Shown here: positions 28,096 to 35,835 of the stretch, in pieces
Numbering within the stretch: position 1 is the first letter of the stretch
How the letters are laid out: every line of letters starts with the position of its first letter
Source: Bradyrhizobium sp. Ce-3
Lineage (GTDB): Bacteria > Pseudomonadota > Alphaproteobacteria > Rhizobiales > Xanthobacteraceae
Length of the DNA: 64,000 nucleotides
Direction of reading: 5' to 3'
NCBI RefSeq assembly: GCF_022835695.1
Contig: NZ_BQUV01000004.1
Span: 607,730 to 671,729, forward strand
Notes under the pieces: model-generated
Databases searched by the model: none
What the model was told of the DNA's origin: nothing
What the model saw: the letters and a program-made list of their open reading frames with translations, nothing else
Program-made: the position numbers and the translations under genes

Positions 28096-29691
28096 GTGGT
28101 CAGCGTCACGTCGGAAGCATTGGCAGGCCGGTCTTTTCAGGGCGCGACCCAGCGGTCGGCGCGGCCCGATCCCGCGTCCCAGGCGGGCAACGACGGCTTT
28201 GCCGCGCTGGTCGACAGCAATACTACGTCCACGAGCGACAGCAGCCGGTACGACTCGCCGCCACCGCCCTCGCGCCGGTCCGACGATTCGTCGTCGACGA
28301 CCGACACACGCTCCCGCGACAACAGCACCGCTCCCGACCGCGCGTCCAACAGCGCGCGGGACGACAAGACGGTCGATGACGACAACGACAGCGGCGCGCC
28401 GCGCAAGACCAAGCCGAAATCGAAATCCGACGACCAGACGTCGAGCACCGATGCGCAATCCACCGGCGACAAGACCGACGCGACGCAAGCCGCCGCGCAG
28501 CCGCAGCCATCCAACGCGGCGGCGGTCAATGCCGTGATTGCTCCGGTCGCCGCGACAGCGGCGACAGCGCCAGCAACGGCACCGGCGACTGCGCCATCCG
28601 ACCAGCCCGCCGCACCGCTCGCGATTGCGGCAGCGGCCATCGCGGCAAGCGCGGCGGTCGCCGGCACGGGTGCCGCGGCCGGCACCGGTGCGCCAGCCGG
28701 CGCCGACACCGCAACGGCGGCGACCACCACGGCGAACGCCGACAAGGTCGCCAAGACGGCCGGCGTCAAGACCGAGGCGCAGATCATCACCACCGCCGAT
28801 GCGACGACAGTTCCGGGCGCCGCGACCGCGACCGGCGATGCGACACTCGCTGCCACCGTTGCCGCCGGAACGCCGGCCACCAAGACGACGACGCAGGTCA
28901 AGGCGCAGGTCGCCACCGCGGACGCGGCTGCGACGGCACCTGCCGACCAGGACGGTGCGGCCCAGGGCAGCGCCAATACCGCGCCGGCCGCGCCGACCAC
29001 CGTCGTTGCCCCGGTCGCGCAACCGGCCGCGGTTGCCGGCAAGGCGAAGGCCGCCGCGGACGGTGCTGCCGATGCCATCAAGTCCGATGCCAAGGGCGAC
29101 GGCAGCGCCACGCCGACGGTCGGCGGCCAGGCGGCCGCGCAGCCCGCGCTCGCGACGCCCGATTCCAGCGCGCAGGCGGCCAATACCTTCCAGGCGCAAT
29201 TGGCGAGCAGCCAGACGACGCCGTCCGCGACCGCGCAATTGACCGTGACCAACGCAGCGCAAGCCGCCGCGGTGCCGCTCAGCGGCCTTGCGATGCAGAT
29301 CGCCGCCTCCGCCAAGAGCGGCAAGAGCCGCTTCGAGATCCGGCTCGACCCTGCCGAGCTCGGCCGCATCGATGTCCGCATCGATGTCGACCGCAACGGC
29401 CAGGTGACCTCGCATCTCACCGTCGAACGCCCGGAAACGCTGTCGATGCTGCGCCAGGACGCCAACCAGCTGCAGCGCGCGCTCGACAATGCCGGCCTGT
29501 CGACCGGCAATGGCGGATTGCAGTTCAGCCTGCGCGACCAGTCGCAGTCGGGCCAGAACAACAACGGCCAGTCCAATCCGAACGCCCACCGTTTGATCGT
29601 CACCGAGGAGGACAGCGCGCCCGCCGCGGTGGCTGGTCGCTCCTACGGCCGCGCAACCGGCGCCCTCGGCGGCGTCGATATCAGAGTGTAA
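28096..29691 (+). CDS. fliK: flagellar hook-length control protein FliK
   Basis: A ~531-residue protein that measures hook length and switches export specificity. The first ~400 residues are extremely Ala/Thr/Asp-rich and disordered, as expected of a FliK ruler. The C-terminal Flg_hook domain is clear: KSRFEIRLDPAELGRIDVRI, LTVERPETLSMLRQDANQLQRAL and GGLQFSLRDQ. GTG at 28096 is preferred (GAGGG five bases upstream, giving VVSVTSEAL); ATG at 28039 has no ribosome site. flgD begins 10 bases after the stop. Confidence 0.88.
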   Translation: MVSVTSEALAGRSFQGATQRSARPDPASQAGNDGFAALVDSNTTSTSDSSRYDSPPPPSRRSDDSSSTTDTRSRDNSTAPDRASNSARDDKTVDDDNDSGAPRKTKPKSKSDDQTSSTDAQSTGDKTDATQAAAQPQPSNAAAVNAVIAPVAATAATAPATAPATAPSDQPAAPLAIAAAAIAASAAVAGTGAAAGTGAPAGADTATAATTTANADKVAKTAGVKTEAQIITTADATTVPGAATATGDATLAATVAAGTPATKTTTQVKAQVATADAAATAPADQDGAAQGSANTAPAAPTTVVAPVAQPAAVAGKAKAAADGAADAIKSDAKGDGSATPTVGGQAAAQPALATPDSSAQAANTFQAQLASSQTTPSATAQLTVTNAAQAAAVPLSGLAMQIAASAKSGKSRFEIRLDPAELGRIDVRIDVDRNGQVTSHLTVERPETLSMLRQDANQLQRALDNAGLSTGNGGLQFSLRDQSQSGQNNNGQSNPNAHRLIVTEEDSAPAAVAGRSYGRATGALGGVDIRV

Positions 29692-29701
29692 GGAGTTCAC
29701 C

Positions 29702-30412
29702 ATGGCAGTCGATGCAACCATGCCAACGCCGGTCGTCTCAGCACCGGGCACCGGCAACTCCGGAAGCAGCAGCACGAAGAACAGCGGCCTGACGAACTCG
29801 TCGCAGGGCATCGCCGACAATTTCCAGACCTTCCTGACGCTGCTGACCACGCAGTTGCAGAACCAGAACCCGCTCGATCCGCTCGACACCAACCAGTTCA
29901 CCCAGCAGCTCGTGCAATTCGCCGGCGTCGAGCAGCAGCTGAAATCCAACGATCAGCTGAAGTCGCTGATCGATATCGAGAAGAGCGCGCAGTCGACCCA
30001 GGCGCTGGTCTATGTCGGCAACACCGTCGCGGTCGACGGCAGCAAGACGCAGTTCGACAAATCCGCGACCTGGAACCTGGTGTCGCCGCAAGCCACCAGC
30101 GCCACCGTCACGATCACCAGCGCGACCGGCCAGACCGCCTATTCCGGCAATTTCAGCCTGAAGCAGGGCAACGCCAGCTTCGTCTGGGACGGCAAGGGCA
30201 ATGACGGCACGCAATGGCCGGCCGGCACCTACACGCTGACCGCCACCGGCAAGGATTCCAAGGGCAACCCCATCGCCATCTCGACCGAGGTTCAGGGCGT
30301 GGTCGACTCCGTCGACCTCACCGCGTCGCCGCCGCTGCTCTCGATCGGCGGCCAGACCTACACCACCGACAAGATCAAGCGCGTGGTACGCGGCACGTCG
30401 AGCTCGAGCTAG
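29702..30412 (+). CDS. flgD: flagellar hook assembly (capping) protein FlgD
   Basis: A 236-residue scaffold for hook polymerisation. The conserved N-terminal export/capping region is NFQTFLTLLTTQLQNQNPLDPLDTNQFTQQLVQFAGVEQQLKSN (around 40-83), followed by a FlgD Ig-like part (GNASFVWDGKGNDGTQWPAGTYTLTA). TAAGGAGTTCACC provides the ribosome site. It is transcribed with fliK. The C-terminus is Ser-rich. Confidence 0.95.
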   Translation: MAVDATMPTPVVSAPGTGNSGSSSTKNSGLTNSSQGIADNFQTFLTLLTTQLQNQNPLDPLDTNQFTQQLVQFAGVEQQLKSNDQLKSLIDIEKSAQSTQALVYVGNTVAVDGSKTQFDKSATWNLVSPQATSATVTITSATGQTAYSGNFSLKQGNASFVWDGKGNDGTQWPAGTYTLTATGKDSKGNPIAISTEVQGVVDSVDLTASPPLLSIGGQTYTTDKIKRVVRGTSSSS

Positions 30413-30503
30413 GTCGTATCATCGCTATCTGCGCCAATCCGGCGTTCAGCTTCGCGCGAATTGCACTTGCGCCTTTGCGTCACGAGGTGCCGCATCCACA
30501 GCT

Positions 30504-30596
30504 GTCGTCCCTGCGCAGGGACGACGCGGATGATGGCTCTGGATTCAAGTTGTCACGCCACGCGGTGTCATCGCCCGGTCAAGCCGGGCGATGACA
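30504..30596. repeat. intergenic palindromic repeat (REP-like, two hairpins)
   Basis: The first hairpin is an uninterrupted 22-bp palindrome (GTCGTCCCTGC and its complement, 30504-30525). The second has a 13-bp perfect stem with a TCAAG loop (30566-30596). The second hairpin shares its core GCCCGGTCRAGCCGGGC with the element at 62687-62709. Confidence 0.75.
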
Positions 30597-30633
30597 GTTA
30601 TGGGTGGGGACGCAATTTCGCGCTCGCGTGAAC

Positions 30634-30723
30634 CTAGCCGCGTCCGTGCCCCGGCGATCGGAAGGCCAAAAAAGCCATCACAGCCAGCAATCCAATCCAA
30701 ACCAAAAAGTGCTCAGCAATCAT
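30634..30723 (-). CDS. possible 29-residue single-pass membrane peptide
   Basis: ATG at 30723 follows GGGGAG by 7 bases. The peptide starts MIAEHFLVWIGLLAVMAFLA and ends in a short basic tail FRSPGHGRG, giving one membrane helix with N-out/C-in topology by the positive-inside rule. It resembles many small inner-membrane peptides in form; no family is named. Confidence 0.4.
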   Translation of the reverse strand: MIAEHFLVWIGLLAVMAFLAFRSPGHGRG

Positions 30724-30970
30724 TGTTCGCTCCCCGCTGACATTCAGAAAGCAGGAAACGGGCCAAGCGAAACAAGCGGCCTGCCGCTTCGAACCCCGGC
30801 AAATCCCCAGCATTGCGGCCTGTTCTGTCGTCTCGCGCCACCCTTGCGCCCCGACCGACGCCTTACAATCCATCCCCGCCGCGCAAAAAACAGGCGCCGT
30901 ACCAGCCCCGGCCGCCAACGCACGGCACCGGCCGCGCAACCGACGCGGCCCGCTCCATCTGCCTGCCGCA

Positions 30971-31258
30971 TCAATAGATGCGGACGTGATTGGCCTCGAA
31001 CGTGACCGGGAAATTATTGCGATTCTGCAGTGTCAGGATCAGCACGACGCCGACGCCGCCGCGGTGATCCCAATACACGGCCTTGTTGGTCTCAAGCAGG
31101 GGCTCCATCGAGGCATGCTTGGTGTCGAGATGCGGCGCGATCGAGACGTCGAAGAATTCGTTCGGCGCCTTCGAATCCCGTCCCCACCAGAACGTGAAGG
31201 GCTGGCTCGAATTGGCGGCGATCGTATAGGTTCCTTGCTTGTGGTCGATATTGGCCAT
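30971..31258 (-). CDS. hypothetical protein (95 residues)
   Basis: A soluble, beta-rich protein starting MANIDHKQGTYTIAANSSQP and ending FPVTFEANHVRIY, with a TFWWGRDSKAPNEFFDVSIAP centre. AAGGA lies about 9 bases before the ATG. No signal peptide and no catalytic motif. The composition and normal codon use suggest a real gene; no family is recognised. It is the last of a minus-strand series that begins with the 672-residue protein. Confidence 0.6.
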   Translation of the reverse strand: MANIDHKQGTYTIAANSSQPFTFWWGRDSKAPNEFFDVSIAPHLDTKHASMEPLLETNKAVYWDHRGGVGVVLILTLQNRNNFPVTFEANHVRIY

Positions 31259-31372
31259 GACGTTGGGTCCTTCGTTTTCCATTCGTCGCTCCATGCGACG
31301 CCCCAACGATGATGCGCTGCCCGCGTTCGCGCCGTGAGATACATCACTCAACGACACAACCGACGAATCCTG

Positions 31373-33391
31373 CTACGGCACTCCGTAGATCAAGACCTTG
31401 CCGGATCTCGTCGCGAGGAAGACCCGGTTGCCCGCAATCGTCGGCGGGACCAGCTTTGAGAACCAGTACTTCTGCGGTTCCGTGGTGTCGTTCCACAACT
31501 GTCGCATCGTGAAGGGGTCGTAGGCCCTCAGCACACCATTGTCCTGGCTTGTCCGGCACGACGGGTAGCCGGGTTCGTCGCAAATTTCTGCCGATGCAAA
31601 CACCACGCCTGAACTGCCGCCGGTCGGATCGACGTTGACCGAAATGAAACCGCCGGGCATTCCGTTCAACCTCATGTCCACGTAGGGAGGCGCGATCGGT
31701 TCGCCTTCCAGCGGAGGCAGTTCAAACTTGCCGTCGTGCCAGCGAAACCGCTTCGGCTTGTCCTTTTCACCCCACAGGAACATGAACTGGTCATTTCCGA
31801 AGCTCGCAAAAGCAGGCGTGCCGTGGATGTGCGGCCATTCCATCCAGCTGTTCAGCAGATAGTCTTGACCGGCCGGCCAACGAACCTGCGTCGCCTGAAA
31901 CTTCTGGCGAACGTGGTCGCGCGCCGCGTCGTCCAGCGAGTCCTTGTGCTTAACCCGCTCCTGCCAGGTGGTTACGCTACCGTAAGTCCACGCCGGGTCG
32001 GAGGTCTCCGGTCCGCCCATGTCGGCACGATCGAGGACATAGAACACCCCCTCCTTGCCACCGGCGCCCAGATAGCGCGTCCCCGGAATCAGCACCACGC
32101 CTGCCGCCGACATGTCGAGATCGTAGCAATCCTCCATGGTTCGCCGATACGGCGTGAAATAGTCGGCCGCCTCCATGCTCAGATGGTAGGGCTCGCTTCC
32201 TTGCGGGGCTGTCCGCTCGGTATGAACCCGGACAACGCTGCTGGCGAGACTGGCCTTGTCGGGCTGGTCCAGCTCCCCCGGCGGAACACCAAAGCAGAGC
32301 CGGCGATTGCCCGTCGTGAAATAGAGATTGCCCGCGTTGTCGGCCGCAAGACCGGTCGATCCCTGCCAGATGCCGCCGCCATCGGTGTTGTCGTCCGTGA
32401 CCTGGTAACGGCCGACCGCATCGAGCGTGGCCGCGTCGAATGCGCTGATCGAACCGTGCATCCGGATCGGCGAGCCCTCGCACAAGCTCGAATAGCCAAC
32501 GAAAACCACGCCATTGGCCAGCACGAGGCTCGTGCGATTGCGGTGCAGCTTGTGCCACTCCTGATTTGGAGCCGGCACGATAACGGATTTGAGCACCGTG
32601 CCGTCGTTCATCGATATGGCGGCAACATGCTGCAGCCCTTCGAAAGTCTTGTAGCTGACGAAGATCCGGCCGAGAGCCGGGTCGATGACAGGCGTCGACT
32701 CGATTCCGATCAGACCGGTCTCGAGCCCGTCAAGCGTTCCGTCCTCCTGCCAGGCGGCCAGGGAGTTTGGCGCGCACGCGGCGCCATCGGCCGGAGGCGG
32801 ATCCTCTCCCGGATGAAGGGGCTTTTTGCTGACCACCGGGCGACCGAGCCAAGCGTGCCATAGCGGTGTTGTTCGAGCCTCCGACGGCGAGAAGGCATAG
32901 ACATCGTTGTGCGAGGTCGCGACGATGAGCACGGGCTGCCGCGCGTTGTTGACCGTGGCATCCCTCATGAATAGCGGCTGCGAAAGCACGACGCCTCGAA
33001 CGGCAAAGGACCCGAGCCGCTTGAATCTCTGAACCGTCTGCTGATTGATACCGGGCACATGAGACGTTCCGGTGCGATTGTTGTCGTTTCGTTGCGTCAG
33101 GACATCTTCCGACGCCTGCGGGATCGGAAACACGTCGTCCGACAGGACGGGGACGATGACGAGCGGCCGCGCAGGTGCGGCCAGCGTCGGGACGGCATCC
33201 GGCGTGCCTGGCGTCACCACGTGGAGATCGGGCGCAGCAGGCAACACAACGACATTCTGAATGTCCTGCGCCCGGGCCGAAATTGATATCGCCGGCACGA
33301 AAGATGCGATTAGCAGCAGAGGCACGAGTCTGGCACACAGACGTGACAAATTGATCGGAGACACAGGCATGCTCCCTAGCCGGTTGAGCAT
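31373..33391 (-). CDS. exported PQQ-like beta-propeller protein
   Basis: A ~672-residue secreted protein of unknown role. A signal peptide covers residues ~8-42 (LVPLLLIASFVPAISISARA). The body carries repeated propeller-blade motifs such as GRIFVSYKTFEGLQHVAAIS, NGVVFVGYSSL, GNLYFTTGNRRL, EGVFYVLDRADMGG and a C-terminal NRVFLATRSGKVLIYGVP. These resemble quinoprotein/BamB propellers, but PQQ and metal ligands of true alcohol dehydrogenases are not evident. Starts at 33391, 33370 (ATG) and 33364 (GTG) are all possible; the GTG best fits the GGGAG site. A 35-base gap separates it from the small exported protein upstream on the same strand. Confidence 0.7.
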   Translation of the reverse strand: MLNRLGSMPVSPINLSRLCARLVPLLLIASFVPAISISARAQDIQNVVVLPAAPDLHVVTPGTPDAVPTLAAPARPLVIVPVLSDDVFPIPQASEDVLTQRNDNNRTGTSHVPGINQQTVQRFKRLGSFAVRGVVLSQPLFMRDATVNNARQPVLIVATSHNDVYAFSPSEARTTPLWHAWLGRPVVSKKPLHPGEDPPPADGAACAPNSLAAWQEDGTLDGLETGLIGIESTPVIDPALGRIFVSYKTFEGLQHVAAISMNDGTVLKSVIVPAPNQEWHKLHRNRTSLVLANGVVFVGYSSLCEGSPIRMHGSISAFDAATLDAVGRYQVTDDNTDGGGIWQGSTGLAADNAGNLYFTTGNRRLCFGVPPGELDQPDKASLASSVVRVHTERTAPQGSEPYHLSMEAADYFTPYRRTMEDCYDLDMSAAGVVLIPGTRYLGAGGKEGVFYVLDRADMGGPETSDPAWTYGSVTTWQERVKHKDSLDDAARDHVRQKFQATQVRWPAGQDYLLNSWMEWPHIHGTPAFASFGNDQFMFLWGEKDKPKRFRWHDGKFELPPLEGEPIAPPYVDMRLNGMPGGFISVNVDPTGGSSGVVFASAEICDEPGYPSCRTSQDNGVLRAYDPFTMRQLWNDTTEPQKYWFSKLVPPTIAGNRVFLATRSGKVLIYGVP

Positions 33392-33425
33392 AGGTCGAGG
33401 ACGACGAATGAAGCTTCGCCGAATC

Positions 33426-33752
33426 TCAGGGCATGTTTATTCCGATGATCTTGGGAAACCCGTCGATGCACTCGGTATTGTGCACCGTGACCGTGACCGG
33501 CTTTCTTGCCACATATGCGGTCAAGGCCGCCGAATAATACGTGTGGTATCCGGCGTTGTTGGTCGTGCTGATATAGCCCAAGGTGTTTTGCGTACAATGG
33601 GCGGGATTGATCTGCGGGACATTGAGCATGACGCCGAAGGCGTCGTCGTTCCAGCCGGTGCGGATTTGAGTCAGCGTTCCGGAAACCGCTTGCTGGGCGT
33701 GGCACGGCAGGACGCTTGCAAGCAAGACGGCGGCGGCGAAAACGGTGCGCAT
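33426..33752 (-). CDS. small exported hypothetical protein
   Basis: A 108-residue secreted protein. AGGAGA lies 7 bases before ATG 33752. The signal peptide is MRTVFAAAVLLASVLPCHA. The mature ~89 residues contain two Cys (PAHCTQNT, NTECIDG), likely a disulfide, and a Tyr-rich NAGYHTYYSAALTAYVARK centre. No family recognised. A TGTGA-N6-TCACA palindrome lies about 85 bases upstream. Confidence 0.7.
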   Translation of the reverse strand: MRTVFAAAVLLASVLPCHAQQAVSGTLTQIRTGWNDDAFGVMLNVPQINPAHCTQNTLGYISTTNNAGYHTYYSAALTAYVARKPVTVTVHNTECIDGFPKIIGINMP

Positions 33753-33834
33753 GAAAATGTCTCCTGAAAATGAGAAATGCGTGAAACAAACGTTGTAAAT
33801 CGAAACAATGCTATCATTGATAGAGGGCGCGACC

Positions 33835-33850
33835 TGTGAAGCCATTCACA
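33835..33850. promoter_or_regulatory. CRP/FNR-like palindrome
   Basis: TGTGAAGCCATTCACA fits TGTGA-N6-TCACA exactly, the consensus recognised by CRP-type regulators. It lies upstream of the small exported protein gene and at the head of the decayed Gly/Ser-rich gene. A close match lies at 35203-35218. Confidence 0.5.
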
Positions 33851-33855
33851 TGGCC

Positions 33856-34055
33856 ATGAGCGACGCGAATACGTATGCGCCGATCAGTATCTGGCCATGG
33901 GACAGGGCAGCTCTCCGGACGCTCCTCGTCCGGACCAAGCGACGCCGGATCATCGGGGCCATCGTCGTGCGGTAGCGGCGCAGATAGCGGCAGCTGCGCG
34001 TCGGGCGGCATGGCAGGATCACTGGGTTCGGGCACGTCAGGCAGCGGCGAGCAAA
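33856..34055 (+). pseudogene. frameshifted N-terminal fragment of the Gly/Ser-rich gene family
   Basis: About 200 bases align closely to the 5' end of the gene at 37261: ATGAGCGAC-CGAATxCGTATGC, GATCAGTA-CTGGCCATGGGACAGGGCAGCT, then GGTAGCGGCGCAGAT and GGGTTCGGGCACGTC. Two extra bases in the TATGC-GATCAG junction shift the frame, so MSDANTYA cannot continue into the Gly/Ser part, which remains open in another frame (SGSGADSGSCASGGMAGSLG). Similarity ends at the 3' end of the AraC gene. The rest of the gene is missing. Confidence 0.75.
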
Positions 34056-34060
34056 ACGGC

Positions 34061-35038
34061 TCAGTTGGCTGCCTTGCGGACGAGCCGAACGCCGCGCGGA
34101 GTTTCTCCGAAACGAATTCGGAACAAGCGATTGAAATACGAAACGTCGGAGAAGCCGACCTCCAGCGCGACGTCGGAGATACGCTGACGGCCGGTGTGCG
34201 ACCCGGTCAGCAATTCGAACGCCCGCTGCAGACGCAATTCGTTCAAGCGCTCCGTGAACGACGTTCCCGATGAGGCCATCAGGCGCTGCAGATAGCGAGG
34301 CGAGATGCCCTGGCAACGTGCGACCGTTTGAACGCTGAGCCCCGGTTCCTGAAAGTGCACGGTGATGTACTCGAGTGCCGCACTGTGCCGCGCAGCCACG
34401 ACGGCGCTCGCACTGCTCTCGCCCAATTCAGGACACTCGTCGATCGCGAGAGCGACGAGATCATGGATGTGGGTCACGACCTTGTGGCGAAGCTTCGGGG
34501 CGGTCAGTGCGCGCGTCTTGAACACCGACTTCAGATATGCCGCGAACAGCCGGAACGCTTCCGTTCGGCGCCCGATCGGCCGCATGGCCAGGCTTTCGAG
34601 ATTCGTTACGCGCTGCTCGAGCTCTGCGCGCGGCACCGCCAGACCGAATTGCAGGCCATCGACGTAGGTGACGCTGGCCGGCTCGGAATGCAGAATTGCG
34701 ATTGCATCGCCTGCGCAAAGCTCGACGTCCCGGCCGCGCTGCGTCAGCTGACTGCTGCCGGGAGCGCAGAAGATGATGCCGACGGAATCGTCGCCGTCGG
34801 CGAGGTTCGCCTGCAAGCGCTTGAAGCGCATCGGAGTGCCCTTCAGCGCGAGCGTACGCAGGCCCTCGACGACCCGCAGCGATGCATCGGCCTGGAGCGG
34901 AACGTTCGACAGAGGCTCGATATCGGCGTGCACGACGCATCGTCCGAAGTGCTCGCGCCACAGCGGGATACGAATACGCTCCGGAAGGTCGCTCGTCGAA
35001 AATCGATACGATGTGAAATTGGCTGCGTCCGTAGGCAT
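34061..35038 (-). CDS. AraC family transcriptional regulator
   Basis: A 325-residue regulator related in layout to the one at 2191. The N-terminal half has FSTSDLPERIRIPLWREHFG and LTQRGRDVELCAGDA; the C-terminal double helix-turn-helix has LSVQTVARCQGISPRYLQRL and ISDVALEVGFSDVSYFNRLF. The gene's end abuts the pseudogene fragment. A CRP-like site lies 165 bases upstream. The target is unknown; the flanking genes of the Gly/Ser-rich type are candidates by position only. Confidence 0.9.
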   Translation of the reverse strand: MPTDAANFTSYRFSTSDLPERIRIPLWREHFGRCVVHADIEPLSNVPLQADASLRVVEGLRTLALKGTPMRFKRLQANLADGDDSVGIIFCAPGSSQLTQRGRDVELCAGDAIAILHSEPASVTYVDGLQFGLAVPRAELEQRVTNLESLAMRPIGRRTEAFRLFAAYLKSVFKTRALTAPKLRHKVVTHIHDLVALAIDECPELGESSASAVVAARHSAALEYITVHFQEPGLSVQTVARCQGISPRYLQRLMASSGTSFTERLNELRLQRAFELLTGSHTGRQRISDVALEVGFSDVSYFNRLFRIRFGETPRGVRLVRKAAN

Positions 35039-35581
35039 GGGGACCTCCGGCTTTCACAAAACGTCAGGATGAAATGCTGCGGTACCACAATCGACGTCGG
35101 CATTTTGCGATTCACGCACCGGCATTGCCTCGATCCGTGCGCGCAAGTCCAAGATGCCATGCTATCGATCTGCTAGCCTCATTTGCCTGTGATCGATGCT
35201 GATGTGAACTGGTTCACCTGTCGGTCAGAATAATACGTTTATACTGATCGCGAAAGTCGCGGCCTTTATTTCTCCTTTAGGAAGAGACGGCCGTGAGCGC
35301 TCTATCTGTAATTGCCGCCATCGGAGTCATTGGACATCCCGGCGGCATGCAGGCGCAAATCAGCTCTGTGCCCTGTTCGTAGCAGATCCGGTTCACGGCG
35401 CCGCGCGCAGGCTCGTTTGAAAGATTGCGGATACCGATTTATTTCGCTGCTTTAGCCAAATCGCTAGCAGGATTCGTCGGACATGAAATGCCAGCGGCAC
35501 TGTTGGCTTTGGCCGCCGGTTGAAATGGTCGAAATCTGTCACATGGGAAATCCACCTTGGTGAACAGGAAGAGGTTCGATC
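35039..35581. other. interval upstream of the AraC gene
   Basis: This 543-base stretch is more AT-rich than its surroundings and holds the CRP-like palindrome at 35203-35218. No protein-like frame with a ribosome site was found before the 59-codon gene at 35582. Confidence 0.45.
35203..35218. promoter_or_regulatory. CRP/FNR-like palindrome
   Basis: TGTGAACTGGTTCACC matches TGTGA-N6-TCACA at 9 of 10 fixed positions; its inner GTGAAC-TG-GTTCAC is a perfect palindrome. It is the second such site flanking the AraC gene. Confidence 0.45.
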
Positions 35582-35761
35582 ATGTCCACCCTATTCGAAA
35601 TGCTGTATCGCGAATACTGCCGTGCCCGCCTCGTCGAAATGCGGAAGCAGTTCTTGATACCGGTCATCGGCGATATCCTGCCGCCGCCGCCGGAGGGCGA
35701 TCATCCCTCCGGCCCCAATGATCCCGACTGGATGACGAAACAGTCACCGACCGTCGGCTAG
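35582..35761 (+). CDS. small hypothetical protein (59 residues)
   Basis: A short gene with GGAAGAGG 7 bases before ATG. The product starts MSTLFEMLYREYCRARLVEM, forms a probable amphipathic N-terminal helix, and ends with a Pro-rich tail (GDILPPPPEGDHPSG ... MTKQSPTVG). No membrane segment. No family is recognised. Protein-like composition and the ribosome site support it. It precedes the OpgC-like gene by 74 bases. Confidence 0.5.
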   Translation: MSTLFEMLYREYCRARLVEMRKQFLIPVIGDILPPPPEGDHPSGPNDPDWMTKQSPTVG

Positions 35762-35835
35762 CTCGACAACCCAATCCCTTTGGCCGGTCGGAGGCTCGTC
35801 CGGCACGCGCACACCGCGGAGCATCCGGTGCGCCG

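Larger units (their letters stand above)
30413..30970. other. convergent interval with a palindromic repeat and a possible tiny gene
   Basis: This 558-base gap holds the double palindrome at 30504-30596 and a 29-codon minus-strand frame at 30634-30723. Other open frames are Arg/Pro-rich and unconvincing. Confidence 0.5.

Noticed and set aside
28078-29949. Long Arg/Gly-rich and Val/Ala-rich frames antisense to fliK
   Set aside because: They mirror the Ala/Thr-rich FliK spacer. The Flg_hook domain fixes the true strand and frame.
30504-30596. CRISPR repeat units
   Set aside because: Only two unlike hairpins without regular spacers or cas genes.
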